Shown here: piece by piece, positions 17,901-23,808 of the stretch
Numbering within the stretch: position 1 is the first letter of the stretch
Layout: each line of letters starts with the position of its first letter
DNA from: a virus
Strand: one strand, 5' to 3'
Virus record (IMG/VR): IMGVR_UViG_3300048589_000345
Coordinates: 1 to 45,319 of that record
Length of the DNA: 45,319 nucleotides
Notes under the pieces: generated by a model
What the model was told of the DNA's origin: nothing
Databases searched by the model: none
Seen by the model: only the letters and a program-made list of their open reading frames with translations
Position numbers and translations under genes: made by a program

Positions 17901-18085
17901 CCTGGACGCCGACGATCACGACGAGCTGCACGGCGCGCATCGAAATCGAATCGGTGCGCGACGGCTACGTGAGCTGGCAGCGCCAGGTGCGCGCCTTCCT
18001 GTATTTCACCACGTCGGGGCTGTTGACCGAGGCCGGCGACTACCTGCTGGCCGAGGCCGGCGACTACCTGATCACGGAGACCTGA
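14924..18085 (+). CDS. large tail-tip (host specificity-type) protein with inserted LamG-like region
   Basis: The product is 1053 residues. The N-terminus is hydrophobic (residues 2-20), then comes the family hallmark DFDLPTAEEGRAIPWIFGTY and WYGDL. Residues ~1-210 and from ~455 (MNPAHIIYKCLT) onward form the conserved tail-tip body. Between them, ~213-450, lies a LamG/jelly-roll-like insert whose halves are in reversed order: the usual C-terminal half (W-x-D-V-S-I...IYINGQ, then GLIDRFVVTRAAKYGGTSFTP at 283-303) precedes the usual N-terminal half (FWDDVVIALDLSGSEGS at 314, SLDGAGDYLS at 363). The C-terminus carries a short tandem repeat, (L)AEAGDYL. It acts at the tail tip in host recognition and DNA delivery. 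Confidence 0.8.
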   Translation: MQFLAYLAVLVIGSLIAVALAPKPPKQKAPTLEDFDLPTAEEGRAIPWIFGTYKITDPNFIWYGDLEVRTKTKDKVKTRLYRMGTQQEFCISPVDALVALEYGGKDCGITEVTSSQQISINLPNLFGGRDKEGGIDGDFDVCFGEPTQAVNDYLLAQIGAPLSAFRDSLTLVGRKPSWVANSTYIKPLLPTVRCIEAGWEDGTCWYPETAGIPDDSISSTMAFDEWIDVSIEKDGLWLRIYINGQFSNEVELPYNPTGPVDPAGWMIGRYTYSGGDTPAFFYGLIDRFVVTRAAKYGGTSFTPSTDTPGPSDPFWDDVVIALDLSGSEGSTTITDIKGLSTWTAWGGAHITTSDGVTGGSCLSLDGAGDYLSCPINAYNSITSDWTVDVCVKMPVGAVPTGEIWTYGQVEAASHGHGLAGNVSAGEIWMRGFVGANPPSLLPIGIVDSIETAPPVWDMNPAHIIYKCLTSTDQGAGEPSATIDDANFRAAALTFYTERLGLSLQWRNEGSIRDFLAEVCTHAGAVLTLDPSTGLTQIIPLRDDYAVDELDLYTEDHILEVVEWQDAADGEAVNEVTVEYRKRDGSKGTATWVNRASVQEQGVSHATLSFPGITTHALARRIAKRECLQRSSNLSRGKLKVNRNTWDKLPGRVFRFSHGPEAIAETVVRVIDIDLGTLTDGEITITVVQDTFSLDDAITDVGDPGGGWTAPDTDPAAISTQDIIEAPFWTLVGDLGAANAAALGVDAGYLISLAVKSSAVAEGYNRWTRISPDDYAETGEAIDFAPSATLTASLDRSTYIGIALSGGTNLDLVEAGWIAMIGTGTAAEFCYVLSVDAVTNETIIYRGRFDTTPQEHAAGTRVWFLDGDAPDWPRDPTQWADGDAVNVKLQPITGGGVLALASASAMTGTLDSRQVRPYPPGNVEINGDGHPTILAGALAVTWAHRDRLVQGYSHIDQYDPTDYGPEAGTTYNAYAYDDADDTLLDSDTGISGATWTPTITTSCTARIEIESVRDGYVSWQRQVRAFLYFTTSGLLTEAGDYLLAEAGDYLITET
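18027..18070 (+). repeat. tandem repeat encoding the EAGDYL motif
   Basis: The 20-base unit CCGAGGCCGGCGACTACCTG occurs at 18027-18046 and 18051-18070 (period 24, in frame) at the end of the tail-tip gene. It encodes EAGDYLLAEAGDYL. Such short in-frame repeats near the ends of tail genes can expand or contract by slippage. Confidence 0.8.
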
Positions 18086-18089
18086 GCCC

Positions 18090-19277
18090 ATGACCGCGAA
18101 GAAAATCAGCGAACTGGCCGCCGCGAGCGCGCTCGCCGGCACCGAGACTCTGCCCGTCGTGCAAGGCGGGACCACCAAAGCGGCAACCGCGCAGCAAATC
18201 GCCGACCTGGTGAGCCTGGGCAGCTACGCGACGCAATCCTACGTCGACGCCGCGCTCGCGGGACTGAGCTGGAAGCAGGCGGTACGCGCGGCAACGACCG
18301 CCGCGCTCACGCTGGCAACCGACCTCGAGAACGGCGACACGCTCGACGGGGTCACGCTAGTGACCGGCGACCGCGTCCTGGTGAAGGACCAGAGCAGCGG
18401 CGCCGAGAACGGCATCTACACCGTCGCGGCAACCGGGGCGCCGACTCGCGCAAGCGACGCCAACAGCGGCGCCGAGTTGGTCAACGCTTCGGTCTACGTG
18501 AGCGAGGGTACCGCCAACGCCGACACGCAATGGACGTGCACCACTAACGCAACGATCACCGTGGGCAGCACCGCGCTCGCCTGGGCGCAACTGTCATCGG
18601 GCGGTGGGTCCGACGCATCCGTGACCACCTACACCCCTGCCGACGCGACAGACTGGAATTCGAGCGCCGATCCCGGCAACGTCGACGACGCTCTCGATCA
18701 ACTCGCCGACCGCGTAACCACGCTTGAAGCGGGCGGCGGCGGTGGCGGCGGATCGACCGGCAAGCAACTGATCGGCGTTGTGGCATCGGCTATGACACCG
18801 CGACAGACGGGTGGCTGCGCTAACCATGCGTGGCTCGTTGCGGCGGTCAATTACCCCGACGTGCCTTATCTCGCGTTCGACCCGAGCAACGCCGAAGGCG
18901 CGCTGTTCGCCATCCCGATGCCCAAGTCGTGGGACGAGGGCACACTGACCTTCGAGGTGATCTGGACCCACCCCGCGACGACCACGAACTTTGGCGTCAC
19001 GTGGTACTTGCGCGCGGTGGCTGTCTCGGACGGCGACGCGCTCGCGGCGACCTTCGGCACCGCCGTAAAAGTGACCGACACCGGAGGCACTACCAGCACG
19101 CAGTACATCACGGCGGAATCTACCGCTGTGACGGTTGCGGGCACGCCCGCAGCGAAGGACACCGTTTTCTTCGAGATCGGCCGCGATCCGACCGATGGCA
19201 GCGACAACATGGCGGTCGACGCCTACCTGATCGGCGTGCGCGTCTACTTCACCACCGACGCAAGTAACGAGGCATAA
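18090..19277 (+). CDS. tail fibre protein
   Basis: The product is 395 residues. Residues ~4-45 (KISELAAASALAGTETLPVVQGGTT) are the common phage fibre attachment motif. Residues ~60-168 (WKQAVRAATTA, TLDGVTLVTGDRVLVKDQ, GIYTVAATGAPTRASDAN) form a widespread fibre module. A short helix-Gly linker (~200-225: DQLADRVTTLEAGGGGGGG) suggests trimeric coiled coil before a C-terminal beta domain of ~165 residues that probably binds the receptor. It starts five bases after the tail-tip gene. Confidence 0.75.
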   Translation: MTAKKISELAAASALAGTETLPVVQGGTTKAATAQQIADLVSLGSYATQSYVDAALAGLSWKQAVRAATTAALTLATDLENGDTLDGVTLVTGDRVLVKDQSSGAENGIYTVAATGAPTRASDANSGAELVNASVYVSEGTANADTQWTCTTNATITVGSTALAWAQLSSGGGSDASVTTYTPADATDWNSSADPGNVDDALDQLADRVTTLEAGGGGGGGSTGKQLIGVVASAMTPRQTGGCANHAWLVAAVNYPDVPYLAFDPSNAEGALFAIPMPKSWDEGTLTFEVIWTHPATTTNFGVTWYLRAVAVSDGDALAATFGTAVKVTDTGGTTSTQYITAESTAVTVAGTPAAKDTVFFEIGRDPTDGSDNMAVDAYLIGVRVYFTTDASNEA

Positions 19278-19280
19278 GCG

Positions 19281-20015
19281 ATGCACACGGCGAACATGCA
19301 CGCCGCCGTCAACGGGCTGGCGCGGTGGCAGCCGGCAGACCCCCATTGGGCGAACGTGGTTCTGCTGCTGCGCGGCAACGGCGCGCAAAACGGCACCACT
19401 ATCGTTGACTCAAGCCCGTATGCCCACACGCTGACTAACTACGGCAACGTGCGACTCGACCGCAACCTGCCGCCCCCTGGCGCGGCCCGCCCCTACAGTG
19501 CCGACGTGGCCTCGATGTATTTCGACGGCACGGGCGACGGCGTGTCGGCTGCCGCACATTCCGCCTTCGCGTGGAACGGCGCCGACTGGACCGTGGAAGG
19601 GTTTGCTTACATGCAAACGACCGGGGACCGATGCGCATTCGACAACCGCAATGGGAGCAATACCGGGTGCGGGATTTATCTGAGCCTGAGTGCTGGCACG
19701 CACAAGCTGGGGTATGCGAGCAACGCCGCTGTGTTGGCCACCAGTAGCAACAGCATCCCAAACCAAGCATGGACGCATTGGGCCGTGACGCGCGCCGCAG
19801 ACACGGTGCGCGGGTATCTGGCCGGATCTAAGGGGTTTGAGTACACCGACACGCGCACCTTTGCGTCGAGCGGCGTCGTCCCATTTGTCGGGTGCACGTA
19901 CAGTCAGGGGCAGGGCTTTCTCGGTTCGCTCGACGAAGTGCGGCTCACGAAGGGGGTGGCGCGCTACACCGGCGCCAGCTTCACGCCCCCGACGATGGCG
20001 TTTCCGAATTTCTGA
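19281..20015 (+). CDS. LamG/concanavalin-like lectin-domain protein
   Basis: The product is 244 residues. The whole protein is one LamG-like jelly roll in canonical order: HWANVVLLLRGNGAQNGTT near 22, SMYFDGTGDGVS near 77, WTVEGFAYM, AWTHWAVTRAADTVRGYLAG, then LDEVRLTKGVARYTGASFTPP. Such proteins bind carbohydrates and end many phage tail operons. It is the last gene before the integrase region, with only three bases between it and the fibre gene. It provides an in-genome reference for the rearranged LamG region of the tail-tip protein. Confidence 0.75.
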   Translation: MHTANMHAAVNGLARWQPADPHWANVVLLLRGNGAQNGTTIVDSSPYAHTLTNYGNVRLDRNLPPPGAARPYSADVASMYFDGTGDGVSAAAHSAFAWNGADWTVEGFAYMQTTGDRCAFDNRNGSNTGCGIYLSLSAGTHKLGYASNAAVLATSSNSIPNQAWTHWAVTRAADTVRGYLAGSKGFEYTDTRTFASSGVVPFVGCTYSQGQGFLGSLDEVRLTKGVARYTGASFTPPTMAFPNF

Positions 20016-20023
20016 GCACCCCG

Positions 20024-20288
20024 GTGGCACGAGAGTGGCACACGCCCGCGCGGGCATGACCAGAAACCCCGGGAATTACCGCGCGGGATCCGCTTCGTCG
20101 GTCCACTCCATCATCGGCGCAACACAAAATCTGTGGCTCCCGTAAGCCGTTGATTCTGCGCTAAGTTCCTGTCCCGCCTGCACTTCCTGCCTCGCGCATC
20201 TTTCCAGCTTTCCCCGCTTTTGCCATCCTTCGCCCACTTTGACCCGCTGCCAGTGCCACATCCCGTGCCACACGGCGGCGTGTGCCAC
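20024..20288. other. candidate phage attachment region (attP) with arm-type repeats
   Basis: A 284-base gap upstream of the integrase. GTGGCAC occurs at 20024-20030 and 20035-20041, and its complement GTGCCAC at 20253-20259, 20265-20271 and 20282-20288. Spaced copies of one short motif flanking a central segment resemble integrase arm sites around an att core. The centre (~20110-20180) is less GC-rich and includes the partly palindromic GGCTCCCGTAAGCC (20135-20148). Palindrome GCCCGCGCGGGC is at 20044-20055. The exact core cannot be set without a host junction. Confidence 0.5.
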
Positions 20289-20299
20289 CGGGGGCGAGC

Positions 20300-21376
20300 A
20301 TGGCGACCATCCAGACCCGCAAGCGCAAGGACGGCAGCGTGGGCTACACCGCACGCATCCGCATCAAGCGCGCGGGCGTGATCGTACACGAGGAGGCCAA
20401 GACCTTCGACGGGCGCCGATACAAGCGCCGGGACGTGGAGCGCTGGGCATCGGCTCGGGAGCACGAGCTGAGCGCGCCCGATGCCGTGCTCGGGCCGCAG
20501 TCGAGCCTGACCCTCGGGCAGGCGGTCGCGCGCTACTGCCGGGAGTACCCCGGATGGGGGCGCAGCAAGACGGCCGACCTGGCGCGGCTCCAGTCCGCGC
20601 GCATCGCCAGCCTGCCGATCGTGCTGATCCGCGCGCAGCACCTGATCGACCATGTGCGGCTGCGGCGCGAGACCGTGGGGCCGGCCACGGCGGGCAATGA
20701 CCTGATCTGGCTGCGGGTGCTGTACAAGGTGGCGGCGCGCGCGTGGCGCGTCCCGGTGGCTGTGCAGGTGGTCGACGATGCCGTGGCGCACTGCCGCGAG
20801 CAGCGGCTCATCGGACGGGCCAGGCAGCGCGACAGGCGGCCTACGCTGGGCGAACTCACGCGGCTGATCGAGTGGTGGCAGCGCGGCGACGGGCGCCTGC
20901 GCCTGCCGATGGATGAGATCGTGCTGTTCGCGATCTTCTCGGCGCGCCGGCAGGAGGAGATCTGCGCGCTGCGGCGCGAGGACTACGACGCCGCGCGGGC
21001 GACCATCCTGGTGCGCGATGCCAAGCACCCGCGCGACCCGCACTACAGCGTGCGCGTGTCGCTCACGCCCGAGGCGGTGGCGGTGCTCGAGCGCCAGCCC
21101 GCGGGGGAGTTGTTCTTCCCGGCCAACGGACGGTCAGTGCAGGCGGCTTTCGCGCGGGCCTGCAAGATGCTCGGGATCGAGGATCTGCACTTCCACGATT
21201 TGCGGCACGAGGCCGCGTCACGGCTAGCGGAACTGGGCTGGACGATCCCGCAGATGGCGGCGGTCACGGGGCACCGGACGTGGGCCAACCTGCAGCGCTA
21301 CACGCACCTGGCGGGGCCGGAGCCGGTGGATAAGTATGCGGGGTGGCGGTTCAGGCCGACGTTAGCGCCCGCCTGA
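20300..21376 (+). CDS. int: tyrosine-family site-specific integrase
   Basis: The product is 358 residues from the ATG at 20300. The N-terminal arm-binding/SAM-like part (MATIQTRKRKDGSVGYTARI) is typical of Rac/lambda-like integrases. The catalytic set is complete: Arg217 in SARRQEEICAL, Lys242, His299-x-x-Arg302 in HDLRHE, His325 in TGHRTW and the nucleophile Tyr334 in LQRYTHL. It integrates the phage genome and, with a directionality factor, excises it. It is expressed rightward, directly after the probable attP, and its last 26 bases overlap the convergent RHH gene. Confidence 0.9.
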   Translation: MATIQTRKRKDGSVGYTARIRIKRAGVIVHEEAKTFDGRRYKRRDVERWASAREHELSAPDAVLGPQSSLTLGQAVARYCREYPGWGRSKTADLARLQSARIASLPIVLIRAQHLIDHVRLRRETVGPATAGNDLIWLRVLYKVAARAWRVPVAVQVVDDAVAHCREQRLIGRARQRDRRPTLGELTRLIEWWQRGDGRLRLPMDEIVLFAIFSARRQEEICALRREDYDAARATILVRDAKHPRDPHYSVRVSLTPEAVAVLERQPAGELFFPANGRSVQAAFARACKMLGIEDLHFHDLRHEAASRLAELGWTIPQMAAVTGHRTWANLQRYTHLAGPEPVDKYAGWRFRPTLAPA

Positions 21377-21722
21377 TCCCCTCGGACACATTCCCGCCGC
21401 CAAGCTCGGCAGCGCGCGCCAGGCTGGCTGAGTCGAGGTAGACATTGACCCGCCGGCCTCCGTCCAACTCGGCGGGCCGCCCACCGCGACCGCGGGCCTC
21501 CTCCAGCGCCGCCCACGCCTTGCGCTGGTCAAGGGTGCGCATACCCCCCGCGCCAAGCTGCACGAGCTGCTGCGTGCGCTCCACGACCGCCAGCGCGCCC
21601 GTGTCGCCGCCACGGCTGATGGTGCCTAGCATGGTCATGCCGGGAGGGCATGCCGCCTGATACAGCCGCCAGCCGCCGCCGAGGGCGACGGTGAGACGGG
21701 CGCGGTTGGGTGAGGGGCTCAT
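21351..21722 (-). CDS. ribbon-helix-helix protein, last gene of the leftward operon
   Basis: The product is 123 residues. The C-terminal ~45 residues (GRPAELDGGRRVNVYLDSAS, then LGGGNVSEGIRRAL) fit a MetJ/Arc-type ribbon-helix-helix DNA-binding domain: a short strand with alternating residues, helix, then the G-x-N/V-S-x-G-I-R turn. The first ~75 residues are an unrecognised domain. The start overlaps the upstream gene by 4 bases (ATGA). It could be the excisionase-like or regulatory gene next to int, or an antitoxin-like partner of the 110-aa protein; neither is shown. Confidence 0.6.
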   Translation of the reverse strand: MSPSPNRARLTVALGGGWRLYQAACPPGMTMLGTISRGGDTGALAVVERTQQLVQLGAGGMRTLDQRKAWAALEEARGRGGRPAELDGGRRVNVYLDSASLARAAELGGGNVSEGIRRALTSA

Positions 21723-22051
21723 TTCGCCGCCCTGCGAGCGGCAGCAGTGCCGATCTCCAGCAGTCGGCGAAAAGTCTTGTCCTCCGGATGCGCGTCGTAC
21801 ACCGCGTACTCGGCAGCCTCGTCAGCCTCCTGGGTGTCGAGCAGGCCCATCGCCTGGAGCGTCAGGCGGGCGCGCCACTGTGCCGCTGAGCGTCGGGCTG
21901 CATCGTAGGACGTGGCGGACCGGCTGGTGCTCGGCCCGTCGAGCTTGCCGCTGTAGTACGGGCCGTAGAGGGTCCACGAGGTGCCTGCGCCGTGGATGGT
22001 GATGGCGCCTTGGGTGGCGCGGATTGCTGCGGTCTTGCTGAGCTTGGTCAT
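21719..22051 (-). CDS. hypothetical protein coupled to the RHH gene
   Basis: The product is 110 residues from the ATG at 22051, which has a purine-rich site (GGAGATAGGACC) just upstream; an in-frame start at 22090 lacks one. Residues 1-45 look like a small beta domain (AITIHGAGTSWTLYGPYYSG), followed by helices rich in Ala/Arg. It is preceded by its own strong promoter (22111-22138) and overlaps the RHH gene by 4 bases, so the two form a unit that could be expressed independently of the early operon. Family not identified. Confidence 0.6.
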   Translation of the reverse strand: MTKLSKTAAIRATQGAITIHGAGTSWTLYGPYYSGKLDGPSTSRSATSYDAARRSAAQWRARLTLQAMGLLDTQEADEAAEYAVYDAHPEDKTFRRLLEIGTAAARRAAK

Positions 22052-22110
22052 GGTCCTATCTCCGCCCCTGATCCCGCGAGGCGCCGGCATGTCTCGGTGA
22101 CATGGTTAGT

Positions 22111-22138
22111 ATTATACACACGTATCATCAGAGTGCAA
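22111..22138 (-). promoter_or_regulatory. sigma70-type promoter for the 110-aa/RHH gene pair
   Basis: On the minus strand TTGCAC (22138-22133), a 16-base spacer and a perfect TATAAT (22116-22111) point left toward the ATG at 22051. It stands in an AT-rich patch inside an otherwise GC-rich region. It is the best sigma70 match I saw in the window. Confidence 0.65.
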
Positions 22139-22155
22139 GGGTGCCGCGAAAATTC

Positions 22156-22410
22156 TCACGCAGCCCCTCTCACCGCCTGCCACCGCTCCCGCGCCTGCTC
22201 GGCCTCGGCGTCGATGAGGGCCGCGAGGTCGGCGGCGCGCACATGCCAGGGCGCATTGCGGGCCGTCTTGTACGCCGGCAGCGGCAGGGCGGCGGCGGCT
22301 GCGCGCTCCTTGGCGACCTTCTCGCCGATGCCCAGGTAGCGCTCGCAGATACGCTCCAGCGGGATCTCAGCGGTGCCGTACTCGGCGATGATGGCCTTGA
22401 GGGTCGACAC
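22156..22410 (-). CDS. PrtN-like (pyocin activator family) protein
   Basis: The product is 84 residues from GTG at 22410, preceded by a G-rich site; an in-frame ATG at 22443 would overlap the upstream gene. The sequence follows the PrtN pattern: IIAEYGTAEIPLERICERYLGI, then A-x-x-x-LPLPAYK, then NAPWHVRAADLAALIDA. PrtN activates pyocin genes in Pseudomonas; phage-borne relatives are small DNA-binding proteins. As a gene in the probable pL operon it could control phage or host genes after induction. Its target is unknown. Confidence 0.7.
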   Translation of the reverse strand: MSTLKAIIAEYGTAEIPLERICERYLGIGEKVAKERAAAAALPLPAYKTARNAPWHVRAADLAALIDAEAEQARERWQAVRGAA

Positions 22411-22414
22411 GGCT

Positions 22415-22594
22415 CTACCCCCCCTCGCCCTTGCGGGCTTCATGCCAGTCTATGTGTAGTTGCCTTGCGTCAAATTCATCCCGTTGGTCGATGAAAACAG
22501 CCGCCCCGCACAGTTTGCATGTGACGATGCTTACCGCCTCGCCTTCATCGTCTGTGATGACTGCGGCACCGGTAAATCCCACTGACCTATTCAT
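22415..22594 (-). CDS. small CxxC/HxxxH zinc-binding-like protein
   Basis: The product is 59 residues, ATG 22594 to TAG 22415. It contains Cys26-x2-Cys29 and His47-x3-His51 (TCKLCGAAVFID...LHIDWHE), the spacing of a compact zinc finger often found in phage early operons. The C-terminus (HEARKGEGG) is encoded by a 20-base repeat shared with the two genes upstream. The start overlaps the upstream stop (ATGAATAG). Confidence 0.65.
   Translation of the reverse strand: MNRSVGFTGAAVITDDEGEAVSIVTCKLCGAAVFIDQRDEFDARQLHIDWHEARKGEGG
22420..22439. repeat. 20-bp dispersed repeat, copy 1 of 3
   Basis: CCCCCTCGCCCTTGCGGGCT occurs at 22420-22439, 22601-22620 and 22858-22877. In each case it encodes, on the minus strand, the C-terminal A-R-K-G-E-G of one gene and supplies the G-rich stretch before the next start. 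Confidence 0.85.
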
Positions 22595-22853
22595 TGTTCT
22601 CCCCCTCGCCCTTGCGGGCTGCGTCTATGGCGGCGATCACTTCATCGGTTTCATGAATCGGGCGCGTTTGCTCCCGGTGGTACTTCAGCGCCTTATAGGC
22701 TTGATCGAGCAGCACCATGCACGCCGCAAGCTCGGCGCACAGGCGCTCAACCTCCTCCGCGTGATCTTCGTAGGCCATCCAATAGCCCGCAGGATCAAGC
22801 TCCAGTCCGAGATTAGGAATGCACTGCCCCTGCACTAACGTGAACCTATCCAT
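22587..22853 (-). CDS. hypothetical early-operon protein with coiled-coil region
   Basis: The product is 88 residues from the ATG at 22853, which overlaps the preceding TGA (TGATG) and follows a GGGGGAG site. The middle is helical and acidic (EDHAEEVERLCAELAACMVLLDQAYKAL), suggesting a short coiled coil. It ends AARKGEGENNE, encoded by the repeated 27-base segment. Unknown function. Confidence 0.6.
   Translation of the reverse strand: MDRFTLVQGQCIPNLGLELDPAGYWMAYEDHAEEVERLCAELAACMVLLDQAYKALKYHREQTRPIHETDEVIAAIDAARKGEGENNE
22601..22620. repeat. 20-bp dispersed repeat, copy 2 of 3
   Basis: Same 20-mer as at 22420; together with the third copy it extends to a shared 27-mer (from 22599 to 22625). 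Confidence 0.85.
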
Positions 22854-23119
22854 CACTCCCCCTCGCCCTTGCGGGCTGCGTCGATCACGATGTCGAAGGT
22901 CTCGCCGGGACCGAATTGAGTATTACCTCCGCGCAGCACAATCGACCCACGAAACGTCGAGCCATCGGGCCGAGTCCAAAGAGTATGGTCTTTGAAAATC
23001 TCTATCCCGCGCAGCGTCTTCAACCACCGATACCGCTCCGCATCCTCGCGGTAAGCCGCAACCTCGGCGCGGAGACGCTCAACCTCGGCGCGTAGGGCTA
23101 TGACGGCGGGGGCGTCCAG
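22853..23119 (-). CDS. hypothetical coiled-coil protein with unclear start
   Basis: An open frame of 88 codons. It begins with heptad-like LRAEVERLRAEVAAYREDAERYRWLKTLRG, the typical opening of small phage early proteins, and ends DAARKGEGE from the shared repeat. No ATG, GTG or TTG lies before the coiled coil: a TGA (at 23122-23120) directly precedes a CTG (23119). Translation may begin at that CTG, be coupled to the overlapping 24-aa gene, or the gene may have lost its start; a TTG at codon 33 would give a shorter protein. Confidence 0.5.
   Translation of the reverse strand: MDAPAVIALRAEVERLRAEVAAYREDAERYRWLKTLRGIEIFKDHTLWTRPDGSTFRGSIVLRGGNTQFGPGETFDIVIDAARKGEGE
22858..22877. repeat. 20-bp dispersed repeat, copy 3 of 3
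   Basis: Same 20-mer; copies 2 and 3 also share the flanking CT and GCGTC. Recombination between copies would delete or duplicate whole small genes in frame. Confidence 0.85.
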
Positions 23120-23172
23120 TCATGGTCACAAACACAATCCGCCTCGCAGCGGGCGAAACACTTGCAGGTCAT
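23098..23172 (-). CDS. 24-residue Cys-rich microprotein
   Basis: ATG at 23172 overlaps the stop of the preceding membrane-protein gene as ATGA, and an AAGGGAG site lies about 9 bases upstream. The product is MTCKCFARCEADCVCDHDW followed by TPPPS. Five cysteines, in pairs CxC...C...CxC plus Asp/His, suggest metal binding. It is very short, but coupling and composition favour a real gene. Confidence 0.5.
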   Translation of the reverse strand: MTCKCFARCEADCVCDHDWTPPPS

Positions 23173-23309
23173 CTCCGCGCACTCCCTTCAAGCGTGATCG
23201 TCCCCGGCACATACGACGGAATGTCCTGCTCCTCCGGCTCCGGCGTCATCGCCCAGAAGGCCGCCAGGGTGAGCGTGAAGCCGATGGCGAAGCCGATGAG
23301 GTTGTTCAT
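23169..23309 (-). CDS. small single-pass membrane protein
   Basis: The product is 46 residues. It begins MNNLIGFAIGFTLTLAAFWA, one transmembrane helix, followed by an acidic tail (PEPEEQD). It is related in its first residues to the 27-aa protein encoded just upstream (MNALIGFLIG). ATGA overlap with the next gene. Function unknown; could act on the host membrane during early infection. Confidence 0.6.
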   Translation of the reverse strand: MNNLIGFAIGFTLTLAAFWAMTPEPEEQDIPSYVPGTITLEGSARR

Positions 23310-23315
23310 TTGCGC

Positions 23316-23399
23316 TCAATCTCCGGAGCCAGCCCGAAAGAGGCGATGAAGGATGATGCCGACGGCAACGCCGATGAGGAAACCGATCAGGGCGTTCAT
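23316..23399 (-). CDS. 27-residue membrane microprotein
   Basis: ATG 23399 with a GGAGG site six bases upstream. The product MNALIGFLIGVAVGIILHRL plus FRAGSGD is nearly all one transmembrane helix with a basic C-terminal end. It overlaps the stop of the preceding DUF551-like gene (ATGA). It is a likely paralogue of the 46-aa protein that follows. Confidence 0.6.
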   Translation of the reverse strand: MNALIGFLIGVAVGIILHRLFRAGSGD

Positions 23400-23590
23400 G
23401 CGGCCTCCGGGTGCGGCGGGAGGTGTGCCCAGTGGGTCACGCCGCCCTCGATCAGGTCCGCGTTCAGGTAGCGCCAGTCGTCGGCGTCACGGAATCCCGT
23501 CCATACCTCCCCGTCGTCGAACGCGAGCAGGACGGTGATGTCGTCGTCCGGAAGCCCGTCGCTGCACTTTGTCCAGGTGATGGTGCTCAT
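23396..23590 (-). CDS. DUF551-like small protein
   Basis: The product is 64 residues from the ATG at 23590, which overlaps the previous stop (ATGA). The sequence MSTITWTKCSDGLPDDDITV with later W-x-G-F-R, D-x-W-R-Y and GVTHWAHLPPHP follows the DUF551 pattern (W..C.dgLPd....VL......W...y......i..VTHW..lP..P) known from phage early regions. Its role is unknown. Confidence 0.7.
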   Translation of the reverse strand: MSTITWTKCSDGLPDDDITVLLAFDDGEVWTGFRDADDWRYLNADLIEGGVTHWAHLPPHPEAA

Positions 23591-23808
23591 GCTCTCCACT
23601 CCCTCCACCCATCCGCCGCCGTCCAGGTCATCAGCGGCGCCGTGTCGCCGGGGGCGATGATGCGGGCGCGGATGCGGTGGCTGTCCGACTCCATCAGCAG
23701 GTACGCCGCGCGCAGCTGCACGTTGTCGAGCGTGGCGGCGGTGTGCTCGAAAGACATCACCCGCCGCCAGCCGCCGGAGTCGTTTACCTCGATGTGCAGG
23801 ATGTTCAT
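23587..23808 (-). CDS. hypothetical early-operon protein
   Basis: The product is 73 residues, ATG 23808. It is a small alpha/beta protein (MNILHIEVNDSGGWRRVMSF...) with a Trp-rich end. It overlaps both neighbours by 4 bases (ATGA on each side), which strongly supports that the frame is real. Family not recognised. Confidence 0.65.
   Translation of the reverse strand: MNILHIEVNDSGGWRRVMSFEHTAATLDNVQLRAAYLLMESDSHRIRARIIAPGDTAPLMTWTAADGWREWRA

Noticed and set aside
20024-20288. GTGCCAC/GTGGCAC copies as a transcription terminator
   Set aside because: The copies are spaced and flanking rather than adjacent, with no T-run; the integrase context fits arm sites better.
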